From Sinonovacula constricta (Eukaryota; Mollusca; Bivalvia; Cardiida; Solecurtidae), in the NCBI GenBank assembly GCA_007844125.1, contig CM017573.1:9629087-9693086 (forward strand): DNA of 64,000 nt. Direction: 5' to 3'. Both the position numbers and the translations under genes were made by a program. Position 1 is the stretch's first letter. Every line of letters begins with the position of its first letter. Below, piece by piece: positions 11,131-21,211 of the stretch. The notes beneath the pieces are model-generated. The model was not told the origin of the DNA and made no database searches. It worked only from the letters and a program-made list of their open reading frames with translations.

Positions 11131-11715
11131 TAAATGTTAATGCGAAGTCGTCTTGTAGAATGACCAGCAGTTCACATTAGACTACCTGATACTCCATATA
11201 CGCACGATAAGCTCGTCCGACTCCAACAGTAAATATCCGCAGTTTCAGACAAACATTTCGCACTATACTACAATACGCGTGAAATTAATATTACTGATTG
11301 TAGACTCGGCAGCAAAGAGTGTAGATCTTGATCCGACCGTTTTCAGTGGAATGAGACTGACCTGAATCTACACTGTTTGCATATACCTGATAAGTTCGTG
11401 TTTAGCGAACTTATCGTCTGACATCGTTTGGTAAATCCATCATGCATTCACAGCCACTGGACGATGCTTTAGTAATGACATGAGGTCACAGATGACTGAT
11501 TAATTAGTATTCGTCAAATATTAATCAAGAATGACTAATAATTATGATTTATAAGTTTTTCTAAGTTAGGTATTAAGCGGGGATGACTTATATTTATATA
11601 TAAGTTATTTTCAGTTCCTGTCAGGTGTGTATGCATTTCAGATGTTCATGTTTTGGGGGTTTTTGTTGTTGTTGTTTTTTTTGTTGTTTTTTGTTGTTGT
11701 TTGTTGTTAACACTG
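11131..11715. other. Unassigned intronic sequence
   Basis: Two inversely related words, gataagttcgtgtttagcgaac and gaacttatcg, lie at 11389-11418 (possible hairpin). A (GTT)n tract is at 11665-11706. No exon. Confidence 0.4.
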
Positions 11716-11721
11716 ACACAA

Positions 11722-11925
11722 TTCTGGTCATATTGGCGACGTCCAGCTAATTATTGGTGGAGGTAGACCCGAGACTTATCTGTGTAGAACCACCGGCGCA
11801 CCGCAGATTAGCTGGAAAACCTCCCCACATGAAAGTTCTCGCCCCGACCGGGACTCGAACCCACGCGGTGAGAGGCTGAGGAGTTACAAGTCAGTGACTC
11901 TAACCACTCGGCCACGGGCATGCCC
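11722..11925 (-). mobile_element. SINE B, nearly full copy
   Basis: Minus-oriented. The head at its right end reads gccgtgg-type box A (gccgagtggttagagtcact) and box B gggttcgagtccc, followed leftward by the body with gtgcgccggtggttct and the end near attggcgacgtccagc. The tRNA-like promoter identifies a pol III SINE. Confidence 0.8.
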
Positions 11926-11929
11926 TGTT

Positions 11930-13099
11930 AGATGTTAAAAGTATCTGTAAACGTCCAATGAAGCGAATAAATTCAATTTATATGTCAACAACGATCAGTA
12001 GAAAGAAAATATTTGTAAACTGGGTATGTGTTTAGTTATACAGTAGGTATATATCTTATATAGTTACAAAGTTGCCCATGCCTGTTTTACAACAGACACA
12101 TTATAGAGAAACTATTAAAAAAATCATTGAAATCAATAATAATAAGTAAGGAGTGAGAAGAATATTCTGGAAAACGACTCAAATCACTGTACAAACAGTA
12201 ATGGCGAAAAAATGTCCTAGCAGATCAAGTCAGACACTAAGACAAATTCGCGCCAAAAAGATGAATTTCACTTTTGTGCTCTCCAATCTGAAGATCTCGG
12301 CAAGGGGCGATCATGACCTTCTGCACTGAAGAGTAAAATCCATCGACCTTCACATTGGTCACGCGCCATTAAAATTCTTCCGCGGGCAAAGTGGACGAGT
12401 TGACCCAACAGACGTTTCTTTAACTTTTACGCATCCGCGAACACAAAGAAAAAGCTACAACCGACACTTGTGACCGGTCACCGAATTGGCTTTGACCGAT
12501 GTGTCATATTCAATACAACGAACTCATCAACACTCTTATGTCGTTAAAGGTACTACTTAAGGTGCGGAGGTAAAGTTAAGTGCAATTTTGACTGAAAAAT
12601 AATTTTACATTAAAGCAACGTTTTCCATGAAATGTGTCCTTTTTGCGCAACTTTAATCACAGAAAATCCTCTTTTTATGCGTTTTTATGCAGCGTTTGAA
12701 GTTACGCCCTTTCTTCCCGATTTTTGAAAGAATCGAGAGTCCGGAGTCCTCTTTATTTTGTTTAAACAGATTATTTATGTTGCTGTTTTCGACATATATC
12801 TTTTGTTGATTTAAAACAGTATTTCCATGAATATGTTGTTGTTGATGTTGTTGTTTTGTAGAAAAAAAGACTGATAACAGTACTGTGAACATAAGCTGTT
12901 AAAGCAAATGGCACTGCAGGTCGTTCCCCAAGTTTGTTGAAAAAACGGTTTCTGCTGTAAGCAGAAGTCGATTATAATACAGGTTAAAGACGTTGTTTGC
13001 TTGTATATTTAGCGCGTCGCACAAGACCACCATCAACATATGTCGTTTACAAGAAGTGGCATTGTTGCATATGCCTTTTGTTTATTTATTTTACTGTAT
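11930..13099. other. Unassigned intronic sequence with a GC-richer block
   Basis: 12170-12500 is non-repetitive and richer in CpG. It contains the perfect 12-bp palindrome GTGACCGGTCAC (12470-12481) and several TGACC words. It could be a conserved non-coding element, but no comparison is possible here. The open frame on the minus strand at 12653-12892 is not recognised. Confidence 0.4.
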
Positions 13100-13190
13100 T
13101 GGTTTGTTTGTTTATTGGGTTTATTGCCCCAGCAACAGTATTTCTGTTATCTGGAGATGGTGTTCACTTGAAGCAGATATTGTGATGCAT
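13100..13190 (-). mobile_element. SINE A tail-unit fragment
   Basis: Reverse-oriented tail unit (gtttattgggtttattg, cagtatttctgttatctgg, cttgaagcagatatt). It is followed directly by a CT/CA microsatellite. Confidence 0.75.
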
Positions 13191-13214
13191 TCTCTCCCCA
13201 CCCCCCTACCCTCC

Positions 13215-13228
13215 CTCTCTCTCTTTCT

Positions 13229-13307
<79 letters not shown>

Positions 13308-13309
13308 TA
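13215..13309 (+). repeat. (CT)n(CA)n microsatellite
   Basis: CT run from about 13219 to 13284, then a CA run to 13307. Produces artificial Ser-Leu, Arg-Glu and Thr-His frames. Confidence 0.95.
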
Positions 13310-14085
13310 TCTCTTGTGTTAACAAAATGATACGAAAATGAAAATCAACCCCCCTTCCCCTACATTGCACATTATGGGTCAAATATTTTATCGAAAAGTT
13401 CCACGATAAACTGATAAATAGCCGAGATGTAATTTACAGTGGACAAATATTTTAAATTTTAAAACGACAATTAATTTATTTGTAATTATATTTTTTAACA
13501 TAAATTGTGAGTAATTAAAAGTTTTATTTATGTTTTTTCATCACTTTTCTTTTTTTCATAAACCCACCAAGCAAGACCTTTGAAGCTTGATAAAATCTCG
13601 GCACCGTATCAGACACCGTGTTTTGTTAGCTGGTCCCGTGATTTATTGCCTTTGTGTCTAAACCGCGGCGCACTTTACATATCCAGTAGTTTGGTCAGCT
13701 AGCCCTTGGACATATCTACATGTGCACACAGTATACATGTTGATTTTGTATTTTCATTTATGCTAGTAATGTGTGTTTATAAATACTGTATACACGCATT
13801 AACACATGTTATTTTGTAAATACATCGCTGTCTCACGTCTTATTCTAGCGACATCAAACGTTTTAGTGGGAGTGGGGTGGGGCTGAAGTCCCGGACACAT
13901 GTTTCGGTAGAACCACTACGCGGGAATCAAAGCTTCTGTGTTTATACGTATATTTTTCGCAACAGTGAATTTATAACAGTCAAATGCTGTCAAAGAAATC
14001 AATATAACTGTGAAATTAACTGAAAAAATGTACAATATAGGACTTTTTTTTGCTTCAAACATATCCACTTTGTTTTGGGATTTGC
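13310..14085. other. Unassigned intronic sequence
   Basis: AT-rich. A short GC-richer part at 13600-13720 has no coding signature. Confidence 0.4.
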
Positions 14086-14088
14086 GAT

Positions 14089-14342
14089 TTGCGGCATTTT
14101 TGCAGATACTATGCAGCGACATTTTTATCATTATAGCACAGGGGCACTTATGAGGTGCCCAGCGACTGAACCCGGCCGGTCCATCATACTGACACCAACG
14201 AGTAAGGCGTAATGTTGCCCCCTTAGCCCGAAGTCACTACTACCAACTTTAAAGTCTTTGATTTGACCCGGCCGGGATTTGAACCCGCGACCTCCCGATC
14301 CGCAAGCCGACGCTCTACCAACTGAGCTATTGCGGCTGGTCC
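14089..14342 (-). mobile_element. SINE C, nearly full copy
   Basis: Minus-oriented. The head at its right reads gcaatagctcagttggtaga with box B gggttcaaatccc (tRNA-like). The body carries caaagactttaaagttggta, accggccgggttcagtcgct and tgcccctgtgctataatgat. Frames across it are not genes. Confidence 0.85.
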
Positions 14343-14720
14343 CCTTTGTTTTTGCGATGCTCATAAGCCAATGCCTCGGAATGTAATACACGTTTGTTTT
14401 TTCTAAATGGGTTCGACCATCATGTGTTTAAATTTTGCAGGCATTGTGTACAAAACTGCAAGTACAAATTCATTATCGTCGAAATTGCATTTCATTGTTA
14501 TTGAAATTTCCTGTTATTTTCTATATCTTTCATTTTCATTTTTCGTTAAAATATAATTATTTAGTTATACATCGATTTGGGTATATATCTAAATTATTAT
14601 TTTATTTAAAAAAATTCCTTTTTTAGTAATCACTTTTTTACTGTTGTTGTGTCGCCTTTATATGTCAAGGTTGTTGTTATTTTCCAGATTCATTAATACA
14701 ATAAACACAAATAGTATGTA

Positions 14721-14945
14721 GGAGCGCCCGTGGCATAGTGGTAGAGTCACCGACTTTAAACTCCTCTAACTGCTTAGCATCTCACCGCGTGGGTTCGAGT
14801 CCCGTATGGGGCGAAGGACTTAATGTGGGATGGTCTTCTAGCTGACCTGCGGTGCGCTGGTGGTTCTATCCAGACACTAGTCTGGGATCTTCCTCCACGA
14901 AAACAGGTGGAAGTCGCTATAATGATCATAATTAGTCGCAGGGAT
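14721..14945 (+). mobile_element. SINE B, full copy
   Basis: Head gcgcccgtggcatagtggta (box A), box B gggttcgagtcccg, body with tggtcttctagctgacctgc, gtgcgctggtggttct and cttcctccac, end aatgatcataattagtcgca. Best full-length reference for the family in this window. Confidence 0.85.
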
Positions 14946-15294
14946 TTATGTAGAAAACAAAACAAACAATAAATCGAAACGAAACAGTCTGTGCATGACG
15001 AGTATTGCAAGTGATTTAAGCGAGAACTTAGTAAGTAAGGATAGTTCAAACTGAAAATAAAAACAACATGACCAATTTAATTAGCGATATGTTCAAAGCA
15101 TAATTGTTAATAATATTGTTGTTTCCTTCCAGTTGCGTGACGTATGGTTGAAATTCACAGGGTTGTGGTGGTAATGAATTAAAGAGGCAATTTCTACCAA
15201 GGGAGTTTCCCTAAAAAAGGTTTGTTTTTAAAGGTACCTATTGTTAAATATTGCTTAAATGCATCGTAAAATTTTATTATGTATAGAGAGATAG
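14946..15294. other. Unassigned intronic sequence
   Basis: AT-rich. No exon or repeat family seen. Confidence 0.4.
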
Positions 15295-15492
15295 TGAGTG
15301 AGAGCTAGACAAGGAGAGTGGGAGAAAGAGAGAGGGAAGAGGAAGAGCGAGAGAAGGAGAGCGGGAGAAAGAGATAGGGGAGTGAAAGGGAGATAGAGAA
15401 AGAGAGGGGGAGAGGAAGAGAGGGGCAGAAAGAAAGAGGGAAGAGGAAGGGAGAGAGAGAGGGGGGCGAGGAAGAGAGAAAGAGAGAGGATT
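15286..15492 (+). repeat. Purine-rich (GA)n-like tract
   Basis: Imperfect gaga/ggga repeats over about 200 bp, all purine on the plus strand. Confidence 0.9.
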
Positions 15493-15799
15493 TCATTTTA
15501 AAGGGCTTTAAAGTCGTGACTCACACACACACAAAATGTATTTCGAGGTCACGTGTATTTATTTGATGTTTTTAATTTAAGCAAGTTCTAAAGAGCATTT
15601 TAGCTAACTTATGCTGAGCAATATATCTACTTGATATCTTATCTTATTTTTCTACAGAACTCAATAAAACCACCGTATTCATGAAATTCAGATATCCAAA
15701 ATTACAAGTAAGTATTTCTCTCACCTTGTTTTGTTGTTGTTGTTATTGTTTTTTGTTGTTGTTTTGTGTTTTATACTTGTGTACTGATAAATTAAAATT

Positions 15800-16075
15800 G
15801 GCGAAATAATGAAAATTCACGAAATTATGAGAATTGATGGGACTTCACGAAATTTTGAGAATTTAAGACGATTCACGAAATTATGAGTATTCACGAAATT
15901 ATGAGAATTTACGAAATTATGAGAATTTACGAGGATTCACGAAATGGTGTGAATTCATTAAATTATGACGAAATTATGAGAATTAACAAAATTTTGAGTA
16001 TTAACGAAATTATGTGAATGCACGAAATTACAAGAATTCACGAAATTATGTGAATTCACGAAACTATATGAACGA
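15800..16075 (+). repeat. Degenerate 18-bp tandem repeat
   Basis: The motif cacgaaattatgagaatt recurs about a dozen times with substitutions and small gaps. Confidence 0.8.
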
Positions 16076-16379
16076 ATTTTGAGTCTTAGAAAATTTGCAA
16101 CGATTATGGTACGAATGTGCAGAGTCCGAAGATTTGACCATGGTTCATTTGTCGTTCATCTTACATGACTCGATACTCAAGTATTTTCTGCGAAAGAATC
16201 ATTTAAGACAGGTTCTTTTTACAGAAAAAGTTCGTGTTATAATCTACCGGTAATTCTTTCAGACAAGTATGTGTATGCATTATTTCATGATTATGTCAGT
16301 TTAGCGGGGGTATATTAGTTTTGAGGCAGTGCAAAATATCAACGATGAGTAATTTATGATAATTATTAATCACCTTCTT

Positions 16380-16500
16380 CATTGTATTCATCATCCTTTT
16401 TCTAATCATCGTCATCATCATCATCATCACCATCATCATCACCACCATCACCATCATCATCATCATGAACAACAACAACAACGTCGTCGTCGTAGTCGTC
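16380..16500 (+). repeat. (CAT)n and (CAA)n/(CGT)n tracts
   Basis: cat/cac trinucleotides at 16400-16467, then aac and gtc runs to 16500. Adjacent to exon 1B. Confidence 0.9.
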
Positions 16501-16651
16501 GTTCATTGTCAATATTAAAAGCACAGTTATGAATCAAAATGCAAATACCCTTTTGTTGCATTCAAGTTTCCCGTGAGTATCAAACGTTCAACTGATTTTG
16601 TTTGAACTGGTCATTATCTATTTGGTTAATGAACAAAAATTTTGTTTTTAC

Positions 16652-17039
16652 CTTTTGTCTTTTTCCGTTTAGTCGTTGACGCTGATTCACCCGACGACGT
16701 CGATGACGTTTCAACGTTGGCAATATCACGTGATGGGCTATTATTTGACGCCGTCTCCGGCGAGCTTTCCGACCGACTTACAGATTTGCTTCCGTCGGGG
16801 CTACTTCCAGAAGCGGATCTCGAACTCTGAGAGATGGACCTGAAACCACTGGTTCCCGGAAAGTAAGATCCCGCTGGGTTAGCCGTCATGTTGACGGTAG
16901 GCATAGACGAGCCTATTAATGACGTTGGAAGGGTTGTGACGCCACTAAATGACGTCAAATGTGTGTACGTCATTCCCAGCTGTGTCAACATCGGTGTTAG
17001 CGGCGTCATATTTGGTAAAGATTGCTGTTCTCCATACAT
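16652..17039 (-). CDS. Thyroid hormone receptor exon 1B: A/B (transactivation) domain
   Basis: Reading starts at the ATG complementary to 17037-17039. An in-frame TAA lies eight codons upstream with only a weak possible acceptor between, so this Met is the likely start of this isoform. The exon encodes 129 residues plus one base and ends ACA AAA G|gtaaaa at 16651, phase 1, which restores GGA (Gly) with exon 2. The product is low-complexity: Thr/Pro/Met-rich first 50 residues, a Gly-Phe-Ser patch, then a long Ser-rich segment with scattered acidic residues, ending in a basic cluster TKRKKTK just before the DNA-binding domain. This composition is normal for a nuclear-receptor A/B domain, which is the least conserved part of the family. 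GC content is clearly above the flanking intron. Confidence 0.85.
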
Positions 17040-17634
17040 CGTTGATAAACTTGTGTTATGGAGTTAAATAATTTTAATTTGTAAAAATTGACAATCATGA
17101 ATGTAGTTTCATTATTATATTCGAAGACATGATTTTGAAAATTCTCCTGACGCTGTGCGTTAGGAATAAATAATAAATCCTAAACCCAAAGTGTACTAAT
17201 CAAACATTAATAAAATGTGTTAGTTACTTTTTATAATATACGCAAATATAGGCTATGTAATATGAACGCGTACAGGATCTAAGTACAAACAACCACTTCC
17301 ATGTAAATTATATTTTACAAACCAATTTTTGATTTTCCTCCAAATTTAAATCCCGCGGATAGCACAATTGCACTGACAGTAAGCATGAATTCACTGAAAT
17401 GCCAGCAACGATTACAAAAGCAACGTTTGTCGGTAGTTTCGACTATTCTAACAGCCCTACTTCAGTTCATGGCACACAATCACACTGACCAACTGTGTTT
17501 ATTTTTATCACACCAAGTTTCACTGAGCATTCCTTCCATGTCTTAACTTTAGAATTCCATCTATTCCAGGTCTTGTAATGAACAAAGATGTGAAGTCAAG
17601 CAACACATTTCTACCCATGCACTTTTTGGCTCAC
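17040..17634 (-). other. Spacer between exons 1A and 1B
   Basis: AT-rich. Contains the in-frame stop upstream of the exon 1B Met. No acceptor of the right phase to join 1A to 1B is apparent. Confidence 0.45.
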
Positions 17635-17701
17635 CGGTATTGTTGGCTCTTTCCTCGCGGCCGAGCACGGACTCAATGAACGACGGGCGATCCTCCTCCA
17701 T
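17635..17701 (-). CDS. Candidate alternative first coding exon 1A of the thyroid hormone receptor
   Basis: In a GC- and CpG-rich island a minus-strand ATG (17701-17699, context gcaATGG) opens 22 codons, MEEDRPSFIESVLGREERAN plus NT, and then meets a strong donor ACC G|gtgagc at 17634. An in-frame TAA lies six codons upstream. The exon ends in phase 1, the phase needed to join exon 2 (giving [12 protein letters not shown]). It cannot join exon 1B in frame through any obvious acceptor, so 1A and 1B look like alternative first exons giving different receptor N-termini, as vertebrate TR-beta does. Seen: start, donor, phase. Inferred: that it is transcribed and belongs to this gene. An overlapping out-of-frame upstream ATG at 17714 opens a 15-codon uORF. 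Confidence 0.42.
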
Positions 17702-17900
17702 TGCCCTGTTGGCCGGCCATTACACACTGACCGGTGGTGGAAGAGTCCATTTTCAATGGTCAAGAGGGCAGGTTGACCTTCCGCGCCTGGTCAACTCGTC
17801 TACACTGACCGCTAGTCAAGTCCCTCACCTGCCGTCCCTCTGCCTTACCACGCCAGCCCTGATGACGACGATTGCGTAGCCAACGGGGTCGCCTACCGCT
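17702..17900 (-). promoter_or_regulatory. GC-rich leader/CpG region upstream of exon 1A
   Basis: This segment is distinctly richer in G, C and CpG than the surrounding AT-rich DNA and directly precedes candidate exon 1A. It could be the 5' untranslated part of that exon. It holds several GGTCA/TGACC half-sites (around 17709-17731, 17757-17780 and 17788-17810). The open frame on the plus strand here looks like a by-product of composition. Confidence 0.35.
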
Positions 17901-18249
17901 AGAATCACAGGTAGCAAATGAATGGTCATAAAAATCAATGCTTATGCTACTAAACCTCTCCGGAAAACACTTACGGACATAAATGCATATGTTTCAAAAA
18001 ATAGTTTTTATAATTTTAATCGAATTTCGACTTTCTTTGCTAAGTATATGCCTCTATGCGGTAATCTGTAACGCAAGCTTGAGCAAATAGGCGCCAATGG
18101 GGAAAACGGTTATTCGATATTTACAGTTGGATAAAATACAACTATTCCTTTCAAAAAAAATCTCTATGTCTATTTTTTTTATTTAAAAATGCCTGGCATA
18201 TTTCCCTATTTTCTAAAATTGCATTTGAGTGCTTTGTTTGTTTTTATTT

Positions 18250-18560
18250 ACCGTACGTCTCCTATCCTTCCCACCCCTACTTCGCGCAAGTGGTTTAGCC
18301 AGTGTAATCTAAGGACATACGGACAGTGCGATTTATTCACTCAGCGATTGGCTGAGACCAGCTGAAAAGGCGTGGCTTCTGAGAACGAAGCAGCTGGGTC
18401 ATATCGTAATGATGGCCTTGACGTCATATTACGTAACATCGCCTCTATGTGCCGCGCTAATAATATCTGTATTGATTATATCGGCAGCGAACTCTGTTGA
18501 CGTTACGTTTGCAATGTGGGTTAGTTATATGTCTATAAGCGTTGATACCAGCTAGTAGGT
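18250..18560 (-). promoter_or_regulatory. Candidate promoter of the thyroid hormone receptor gene
   Basis: Non-repetitive segment about 0.6 kb upstream of exon 1A. It contains an inverted CCAAT box (gcgattggctgag, near 18343), a CACCC/KLF-type box (aggcgtggc, near 18369), a full CRE TGACGTCA at 18419-18426, and a bZIP site TTACGTAA at 18429-18436. No TATA box is obvious. The combination within 100 bp suits a TATA-less promoter. The transcription start is not determined. Confidence 0.3.
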
Positions 18561-19110
18561 AGTTGTAGTTGTACACGGACTAGACTACTGCAGAAATGAC
18601 GAATATTGGTTTAGTACTGTGCCAAAATGAGAGATTTGATCAAATTTATACTACAGTTGTATGAAAAAAAGGGGGTGGGGGCGAACACAATCCCACACGA
18701 TCGAAATCAATTTCATTCATTTTAGCATAGCCGCACAAAATTCCCACTCCGCACCCCTAAATATTTCAAAATCACCACTGTGAAATTTCCGAACTTTGCA
18801 ATATTTTTTTTATTTGGTTCTCAAAGTTATGATTTGTACGTATAAACAGAATAACACTCTTTGTTCTCTTAAGAAAAAATCCAGCTACGAGAGATATTTT
18901 AATTGTATTCATATACCGTAGACAAGAGGGTTTTTGTCCACTTTGGAAAAAATACGAGTGGATTAAGCTAAAATTAACAAAGGGATTGAAGCCAAAATTA
19001 ACGAAGGGAATGTTTTCTGGAATAGTTCTATTCTACACTCTATTGACGTATGCTAATTTCTATTCTCGAACGACTACATGCTGATGTAATTGTTGCTTGA
19101 GAACCACGGA
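18561..19110. other. Unassigned upstream sequence
   Basis: No repeat family or exon recognised. A direct duplication of an aattaacaaaggga-type word occurs at 18970-19010. Confidence 0.4.
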
Positions 19111-19114
19111 TTGA

Positions 19115-19320
19115 TAAATGGCCCCCCAGCCAGGTATAATAGTAGAGTTGTGAAAACACATACATGTAAGCTTAAAAAATACAAAGATTTTTAAAAAAAA
19201 TTGTCTGTTGACTGCTTAGGTCGAAGTAAGAGTCCCTTACTGTGTATATATATCTAGTATTTACTGCGATAAAGTTGAATGAATCTTGATTCATATCCAC
19301 CACTGGTTGTAGATACAGTG
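19115..19320 (-). mobile_element. hAT-like MITE, truncated
   Basis: Minus-oriented. Carries gttgtgaaaacacatacatg, ttgactgcttaggtcgaag, agtcccttactgtgtatata and gaatcttgattcatat. Terminal CAGGGG repeats are lost. Confidence 0.75.
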
Positions 19321-19440
19321 TGGTTCCTATTCGTATTTCTCGCAGATGGAACCAGCTAATATGTTTCTGTCTTTTTGCAAAGGATTGATCAATTACGATC
19401 AGCAGGTTGTTAATTCAGAATTCTATTTTTCTCCTCGTTG

Positions 19441-19846
19441 ACCGGACCTGATAGCGCAATCGGCAGAGCGTCGGCTCCGAGTACGGGAGGTCCCGGTTTC
19501 GATCCGGGGTCGCGACATACCAAAGTCGTTAAAAAGGAAGTAGCATAGCTCCCTTAGTAACGCCCAAGTAAATATAAGGGTAGTTCCATGACCTACTGTC
19601 CCGGTGTCAGAATAATGTGCTTGGGTGTCAGACGTTCACGGCATGCTACACACAGTGAAGGCAGTACTATATCTGCTTCAAGTGGACACTGTCTACAGAT
19701 AACTGAAATACTGTTGGTGGGACGATAAACCCAATAAACAGACATGCTATACACAGTGAAGGCAGCACTATATCTGCTTCAAGTGGACACTGTCTCCAGA
19801 TAACTGAAATACTGTTGGTGGGACGATAAACCATATAAACGAACAA
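19441..19846 (+). mobile_element. SINE A with two tail units
   Basis: Head ccggacctgatagcgcaatc with box A-like gatagcgcaatcggcagagc and box B ggtttcgatcc. Body agctcccttagtaacgcc and ccggtgtcagaataatg. Then two 101-bp tail units (agtgaaggcagtactatatc; ttggtgggacgataaacc). Confidence 0.85.
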
Positions 19847-20960
19847 CAAATCTCCCCGCAGATCGCAGCTATGTAGTAGTTTGAAACGTAGAGTGACCAG
19901 TCCGCCATTGTATACCGGATCTATTTGTTTTGCATAAGGTAACGTAATGCTTTAGCTTAGTTGCATAGGCAGACATTGTTAGTCACGTGACCGTCTGGTC
20001 TCGACCCGGTCTGAAGGTCGAAAAGCAAAGTTATGCTTTAATTGACTTGATTACGACACCTTAGGTGTTCACACTGTCTTCGGATAAAAAACTTGAAGAC
20101 GAATTGTACACTGCAGGCTCGTATCTGGGCCGTTTTTTAAATTAAGCACAATTACAAGGGAAATAAACCTTTGAAATAATACTTTGAATATATTTCGGTT
20201 CTTTTCTAATGAATAACCGGTAAAATGCGGACATTCAAGGAACTTGACGCAAAATATGAACGACTAAAATCCTGACGTGTTCAAGTTTAATCATTTTAAA
20301 CCTTTTCAACTTGATTGGTGTAGTAATAAAATTTTATAACATTGAAACTAGTGAAATACAATATATCATTCCTAACCTGTGTAAGGCATCGACTTTCTTA
20401 GTATGTTTGGTACTTTTAGATTTTTGATTTTTCGAGCGGAGGTTACGCACGTGCGTAAAGTTCGTAATGGGAGAAACGCGCTTGGTACACTCACCTAATA
20501 AGAGTGGAATCGAATAAAAACTGATAAGGTGATTTTTTTTGTTTGTTTATTTTGAAATTGTCAAAGTAAAGAATGGGAAACACGGTTAAAATTCTTTGTT
20601 TTTCATTATTATACAAACAACATAGCATGCTTGTTTAAGTGAATAACATAAATTAGGCCTACTTTATAATATTACCCTTATAATAATTTATTACCTTTTC
20701 TGGATTTAATCATCAATCATATCTTTGTTGCCCATTTTGTCATGAATGTAAAAATAGGTTAAATCTACAACACATCACTCGCAATGCTTAAATATTTAGA
20801 ACCAACTTTATTCATGACATTTTTTTCAACAAACGGGGGTTTACATATGGCACACAAAAATGTAAAATTCAACTGAGATCGTGAGACGCTTTGTTTACAT
20901 GTTACGTCATAGATGTTATAGTCTTTTTCATTGATTTCCTGTGTTGTTGTTTTTTGTAGA
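19847..20960. other. Unassigned upstream sequence
   Basis: Nothing coding is recognised. GC-richer stretch at 19960-20130. The palindromic word gcacgtgcgt lies at 20447. Confidence 0.4.
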
Positions 20961-20964
20961 TGAT

Positions 20965-21071
20965 TTATTTGCACTAGAATTTGTTATTGTCTATTATTTG
21001 TATTGTATGCTAAATGGCTCATTAACCGCTAAGAGCGGTAATGAGTTCAATAAAGTTGAGTTGAGTTGAAA

Positions 21072-21104
<33 letters not shown>

Positions 21105-21110
21105 AAAACT
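20965..21110 (+). mobile_element. LINE-like 3' tail and (CAA)n
   Basis: tgagttcaataaagttgagt followed by tgagttga repeats is a typical short-period LINE 3' tail; a (CAA)n run follows (21069-21104). No coding part remains. Confidence 0.5.
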
Positions 21111-21116
21111 CCTTAA

Positions 21117-21200
21117 GGTCATATTGGCGCTATGCAATGGAGGAGGACACCAGGCTTAGGTCTGGGCAGAATCACCGGCGCTCCGCATATTTCAGGAAAT
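21117..21200 (-). mobile_element. SINE B, 3' fragment
   Basis: Retains the cggcgctccgc/tctgggcagaatcacc block in minus orientation and the ggtcatattggcg end. Confidence 0.6.
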
Positions 21201-21211
21201 ATCAATATGTC

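Larger units (their letters stand above)
504..17039 (-). other. Thyroid hormone receptor gene, 5' half (exons 1B-4)
   Basis: Gene-level entry for a nuclear receptor of the NR1A (thyroid hormone receptor) type on the minus strand. Coding pieces 17039-16652, 4214-4099, 3506-3365 and 709-504 join with GT/AG borders and matching phases (1, 0, 1) to give 284 residues: A/B domain 1-129, DNA-binding domain about 147-213, C-terminal extension and hinge about 214-265, and the beginning of ligand-domain helix 1. The eight zinc-binding cysteines, the P-box CEGCKG, the five-residue D-box and the VGMATDLVL extension match the TR family closely. The remaining ligand-binding domain must lie left of position 1, so the gene is incomplete here by window edge, not by mutation. 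Introns are about 12.4 kb, 0.59 kb and 2.65 kb. Known family role: nuclear, DNA-bound, ligand-regulated transcription factor that usually pairs with RXR. Whether this protein binds a thyroid hormone cannot be judged without the ligand pocket. Confidence 0.93.

Noticed and set aside
14131..14391. tRNA gene candidate in the SINE C head
   Set aside because: The tRNA-like head is continuous with the SINE body shared by copies at 33288 and 60659, so it is a pol III SINE promoter and not a free tRNA gene.
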